From the NCBI GenBank assembly GCA_022826805.1, contig JAJDUH010000027.1:17309-81308 (forward strand): a stretch of DNA of 64,000 nucleotides, read 5' to 3'. Position 1 is the stretch's first letter. Every line of letters begins with the position of its first letter. The DNA comes from Candidatus Poribacteria bacterium. GTDB lineage: Bacteria > Poribacteria > WGA-4E > WGA-3G. Below the pieces are notes generated by a model. It ran no database searches, was not told the origin of the DNA, and saw only the letters and a program-made list of their open reading frames with translations. This document shows, in pieces, positions 61,617-64,000 of the stretch. A program made the translations under genes and the position numbers.

Positions 61617-63512
61617 CTATATTGTTGAGCGTTTCTGGACAATGTAAACGACGGCGATGAGCACGATCGCAATGATGAACGTCCAGATGTTATAGATGTA
61701 TGCTAAAAACGTTGCAAGCGCCAGCACTATCCATTCATACCAATGCGTCTTTCGGACGAAATAACCCATTGTTACCATCGAGAAAATGATCGTGCCGATG
61801 ACCGCACATACCACCGACAGCGTGTATTCAACCGGCGTGCCATCTGTGAATAAGATGTGCGTGTACGCAAACAACAACGGCATAATATAAAGAAGTTTTG
61901 CAAACTTGAAACACGCCCATCCTGTTTTCCACGGATCGGCACGCGCGATAGCAGCACCAGCGTAAGCCCCTAATGCAACCGGTGGTGTGATGTTTGAATC
62001 TTGGCTTAACCAGAAAATAATCAGGTGTGCAGCAATGACGGATATACCCATTTCAGCGGTAGTCAGAATCGGCACAGCGAGCTCAGAGGTAATTAGGTAG
62101 GCAGCGGTAACAGGGATCCCCATACCGAGGACTAAAGAGGCAGCAGCGAGAAACAATATCGCGATGGCTTTATTGCTCCCCGCAACCGTCAACACTAATT
62201 CCGGGAATATCCTTCCTAAACCCGTCAGGTCAATAACAGCAACAATGATGCCGATAGTGCCGACCGCACCGCCAATCGCAAGCGAATTCTTCGCACCACC
62301 CACCATCGCGTCCCAGATCCGTTGTGGTGTTAACCGAGTCTCTGGACGAAAGTAGCTCACCCCAATCGTGACCAAAATCGCGAAGAATGCTGCTTTATAG
62401 GCGGTATATCCAGCGATGAGCATCCCGATCAGCGTAAGCAATGGTAGTGAGTAAAACCATCCACTTTTAAGTAGAGGCAAAAATTTTGGTATTTCCGCTT
62501 CTGATATCTGTTCAAGTCCCTCTTTTTTCGCTTCAAAATGAACCATCACCCAGACAGATAGGAAATAGAGAATCGCTGGCACAATAGATAAGAGCGCGAT
62601 TTGACTATATGGTAGCCCCGTTCGCTCTGCCATTAGAAATGCTCCTGCTCCCATCACCGGTGGTAAGAATTGTCCACCTACAGAAGCCGATGCCTCTACC
62701 GCTCCAGCGACATGCGGACGAAACCCTGTGCGTTTCATTAATGGAATGGTGAATGTTCCAGTGGCAACTGTATTAGCGATCGCACTTCCCGCAACAGAAC
62801 CGAAAAAGCCAGAGGTCATAACCGAAACTTTCGCCGCGCCACCTACTGAACGTCCAGCTAAGGACATCGGCAAGTTGATAAAGAATTGCCCAACGCCGGA
62901 TTTCTCCAGAAACGCACCGAAGAATATAAAGAGAATTACGTACGTCGCCATCACGTTTGCCATGATACCAAAAACGCCAGCTTGATTGAAAAAGCAGTGT
63001 TCAATGATTCGACGCAGCGGAAAGCCTTTGTGGGCGATAGCATCGGGCATAGAACGACCGATAAGAGCGTATAGGATACCAATCAAAGCAATGATAGGCA
63101 ACGCCCAACCTACTGTTCGGCGGCTCACCTCAAAGCTAATCACTATCGCGATGGCACCTACAATGATATCGAGTTGATTGTAATTACCCGCCCGAGTTGC
63201 CAAATCCGGGTATTCCACAATCCAGTATCCAATAGTAAAGATGCTACATGCGATAAGTCCTATATCTATAAAGGAGGGTCGGTGTACTGGAGAGGTCTGT
63301 CGGCATCGGTAGAGTAGTCCAATGAGCACGTAAGTAAGAAGGAGATAAAAGCCGATATGGTATTGCTCACTGGCGCTTCCAAAGCCCGCACTGTACAGGT
63401 AAAAAAAGACAAGACAAACCGCACCCAACTCAAAGACCCATCTATATATAGATTTCAATTCAGTCCGTTGGGTTTCAAAGTCGGTAACGCCTGTCGTTTC
63501 TGATTGTGTCAT
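61617..63512 (-). CDS. Fused TRAP transporter permease (DctQM-type)
   Basis: 631 residues from ATG 63512, with GGAGG four bases upstream; a longer frame would start inside the promoter. About 17 membrane helices make it a 4TM/12TM fusion of the small and large TRAP subunits. Motifs include FFGAFLEKSGVGQFFINLP, GSVAGSAIANTVATGTFTIP and the QFLPPVMGAGAFLMAE segment typical of TAXI-type TRAP permeases. It imports organic acids or similar solutes using a sodium or proton gradient. The TAXI solute-binding protein is expected nearby, but none is in the window. Confidence 0.92.
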   Translation of the reverse strand: MTQSETTGVTDFETQRTELKSIYRWVFELGAVCLVFFYLYSAGFGSASEQYHIGFYLLLTYVLIGLLYRCRQTSPVHRPSFIDIGLIACSIFTIGYWIVEYPDLATRAGNYNQLDIIVGAIAIVISFEVSRRTVGWALPIIALIGILYALIGRSMPDAIAHKGFPLRRIIEHCFFNQAGVFGIMANVMATYVILFIFFGAFLEKSGVGQFFINLPMSLAGRSVGGAAKVSVMTSGFFGSVAGSAIANTVATGTFTIPLMKRTGFRPHVAGAVEASASVGGQFLPPVMGAGAFLMAERTGLPYSQIALLSIVPAILYFLSVWVMVHFEAKKEGLEQISEAEIPKFLPLLKSGWFYSLPLLTLIGMLIAGYTAYKAAFFAILVTIGVSYFRPETRLTPQRIWDAMVGGAKNSLAIGGAVGTIGIIVAVIDLTGLGRIFPELVLTVAGSNKAIAILFLAAASLVLGMGIPVTAAYLITSELAVPILTTAEMGISVIAAHLIIFWLSQDSNITPPVALGAYAGAAIARADPWKTGWACFKFAKLLYIMPLLFAYTHILFTDGTPVEYTLSVVCAVIGTIIFSMVTMGYFVRKTHWYEWIVLALATFLAYIYNIWTFIIAIVLIAVVYIVQKRSTI

Positions 63513-63540
63513 TCTGCCTCCATTGTGAATGTTTCCTTTA

Positions 63541-63569
63541 ATTTTACATGACGGATATAGAAAAAGCAA
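63541..63569 (-). promoter_or_regulatory. Promoter of the TRAP permease
   Basis: On the minus strand TTGCTT (63569-63564), 17 bp, TAAAAT (63546-63541). Transcription near 63534 rules out a start at 63569. Confidence 0.6.
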
Positions 63570-64000
63570 ATGGTTTTAGTTATAGTTTCAGGTGAATACG
63601 GTCTTCCTTGCAGGAGGGATTTCCAAATTTTGCCCCGGGGAATGCCATAAGGCATTCATACCCCGGTGAAGTCCATATGGACTTCATACCCGGTGAATGC
63701 TTTATAGCATGAATACCGTTGATTCTGATTTTTCATGCTTATAAGGCATGAATACCGTTGATTCTGATTCACGCGGCAAAATTTGTCTTAGCTTTACATT
63801 TCCTGACTTTTCGCGAAAATCGGATAAAAACCTTAAAGCTAAATAATCCTAACCTACCGATAGGGTCATTTAGTTTTAAGAAATTATCGGGTTTTACACC
63901 CTTTTTTTCAAGCCAGCGAGGTTAGGAAATCTCGCTTACCGAGTTGGAAGGGTAAAAAAACACGAAAAACATCCATATATATAAAGTAAATATATAAACT
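63570..64000. other. Noncoding window end with repeats
   Basis: No gene seen. It has the third palindromic array (63640-63770), the ATTTGTCTTAGCTTTACATT segment shared with 10029, a lone TAGGGTCATTTAGTTTTA end (63861-63878) and AT-rich text to the edge. Confidence 0.6.
63640..63770. repeat. 27-bp palindromic repeat array, locus 3 (four units)
   Basis: GAATGCCATAAGGCATTC (63640), GAAGTCCATATGGACTTC (63668), GAATGCTTTATAGCATG (63695) and TCATGCTTATAAGGCATGA (63733), with ATACCCGG and ATACCGTTGATTCTGATT links. One spacing is 28 bp, not 27. Confidence 0.8.

Noticed and set aside
1..64000. rRNA, tRNA or riboswitch genes
   Set aside because: No gap showed a cloverleaf with anticodon, an rRNA-like conserved block, or a recognisable riboswitch core; only hairpins from repeat families were seen.

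Overview
The window most resembles a member of Candidatus Poribacteria or a close relative, a Gram-negative lineage. The clearest sign is the C-terminal module of the 903-residue secreted protein near 31.7-34.4 kb (YPNPFNPETWIPYQLA, ending in a GVYFYQL-type strand), a FlgD-like sorting module I associate with Poribacteria. Three phytanoyl-CoA dioxygenase paralogues, a sulfatase, a CBM9/DUF5916 outer-membrane protein, a DUF3500 protein and an alpha-galactosidase-like enzyme fit the same picture, and Omp85 and LolA-like proteins show an outer membrane. The taxonomic call is inference. I saw no rRNA, tRNA, CRISPR array, transposase or complete prophage.

Region 1 (1-8.95 kb) is an accessory island, visibly more AT-rich than the rest in its first 4.7 kb. 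It holds a PD-(D/E)xK-like protein, a pair of unknown small genes behind a MITE-disrupted leader, an HTH-TPR-AlbA protein, an AlbA/RecG-like ATPase protein, and an SMC/OLD-like ATPase translationally coupled to a PIN-like nuclease. Its content is defence-like, but no named system is complete. Region 2 (9-28.9 kb) is mostly metabolic and housekeeping: PhyH oxygenases, a DprA-like protein, an aminotransferase, sulfatase and endonuclease V run, a 50-residue membrane protein, a NadD-like/MazG/esterase run, a Cys-less thioredoxin-fold protein, a sugar epimerase, citramalate synthase, a PBP4-like lipoprotein, and Tat-exported sulfite oxidase-like and superoxide dismutase proteins. Region 3 (29-48.9 kb) is envelope and central metabolism: patatin, acyl desaturase, secreted metallopeptidase-like protein, PEPCK, Omp85, a B12/radical SAM protein, a fused double ECF-type ATPase, an MNT-HEPN fusion, a LolA-like/YidD/TPR set, and a D-2-hydroxyacid dehydrogenase. 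Region 4 (49-63.6 kb) is rich in secreted enzymes: alpha-galactosidase-like, LamG, GDPD, an exported dikinase-like protein, CBM9/DUF5916, DUF3500, O-methyltransferase, chorismate-lyase-like, a second TPR protein, and a fused TRAP permease.

The noncoding DNA is unusually structured. Several dispersed families recur: (i) 27-bp palindromic units with ATACCCGG linkers whose stems change on both arms together, at three loci; (ii) a hairpin element with a conserved loop, present once 'filled' by family (i) and twice 'empty'; (iii) elements bounded by inverted TAGGGTCATTTAGTTTT-type ends; (iv) GTAGGTTGGGTTGA elements; (v) a 121-bp MITE with perfect 13-bp ends and a 5-bp duplication. Many genes are preceded by a clear promoter of form TTGNNN - 17/18 bp - TAAAAT, and several start codons were decided by where that promoter lies.
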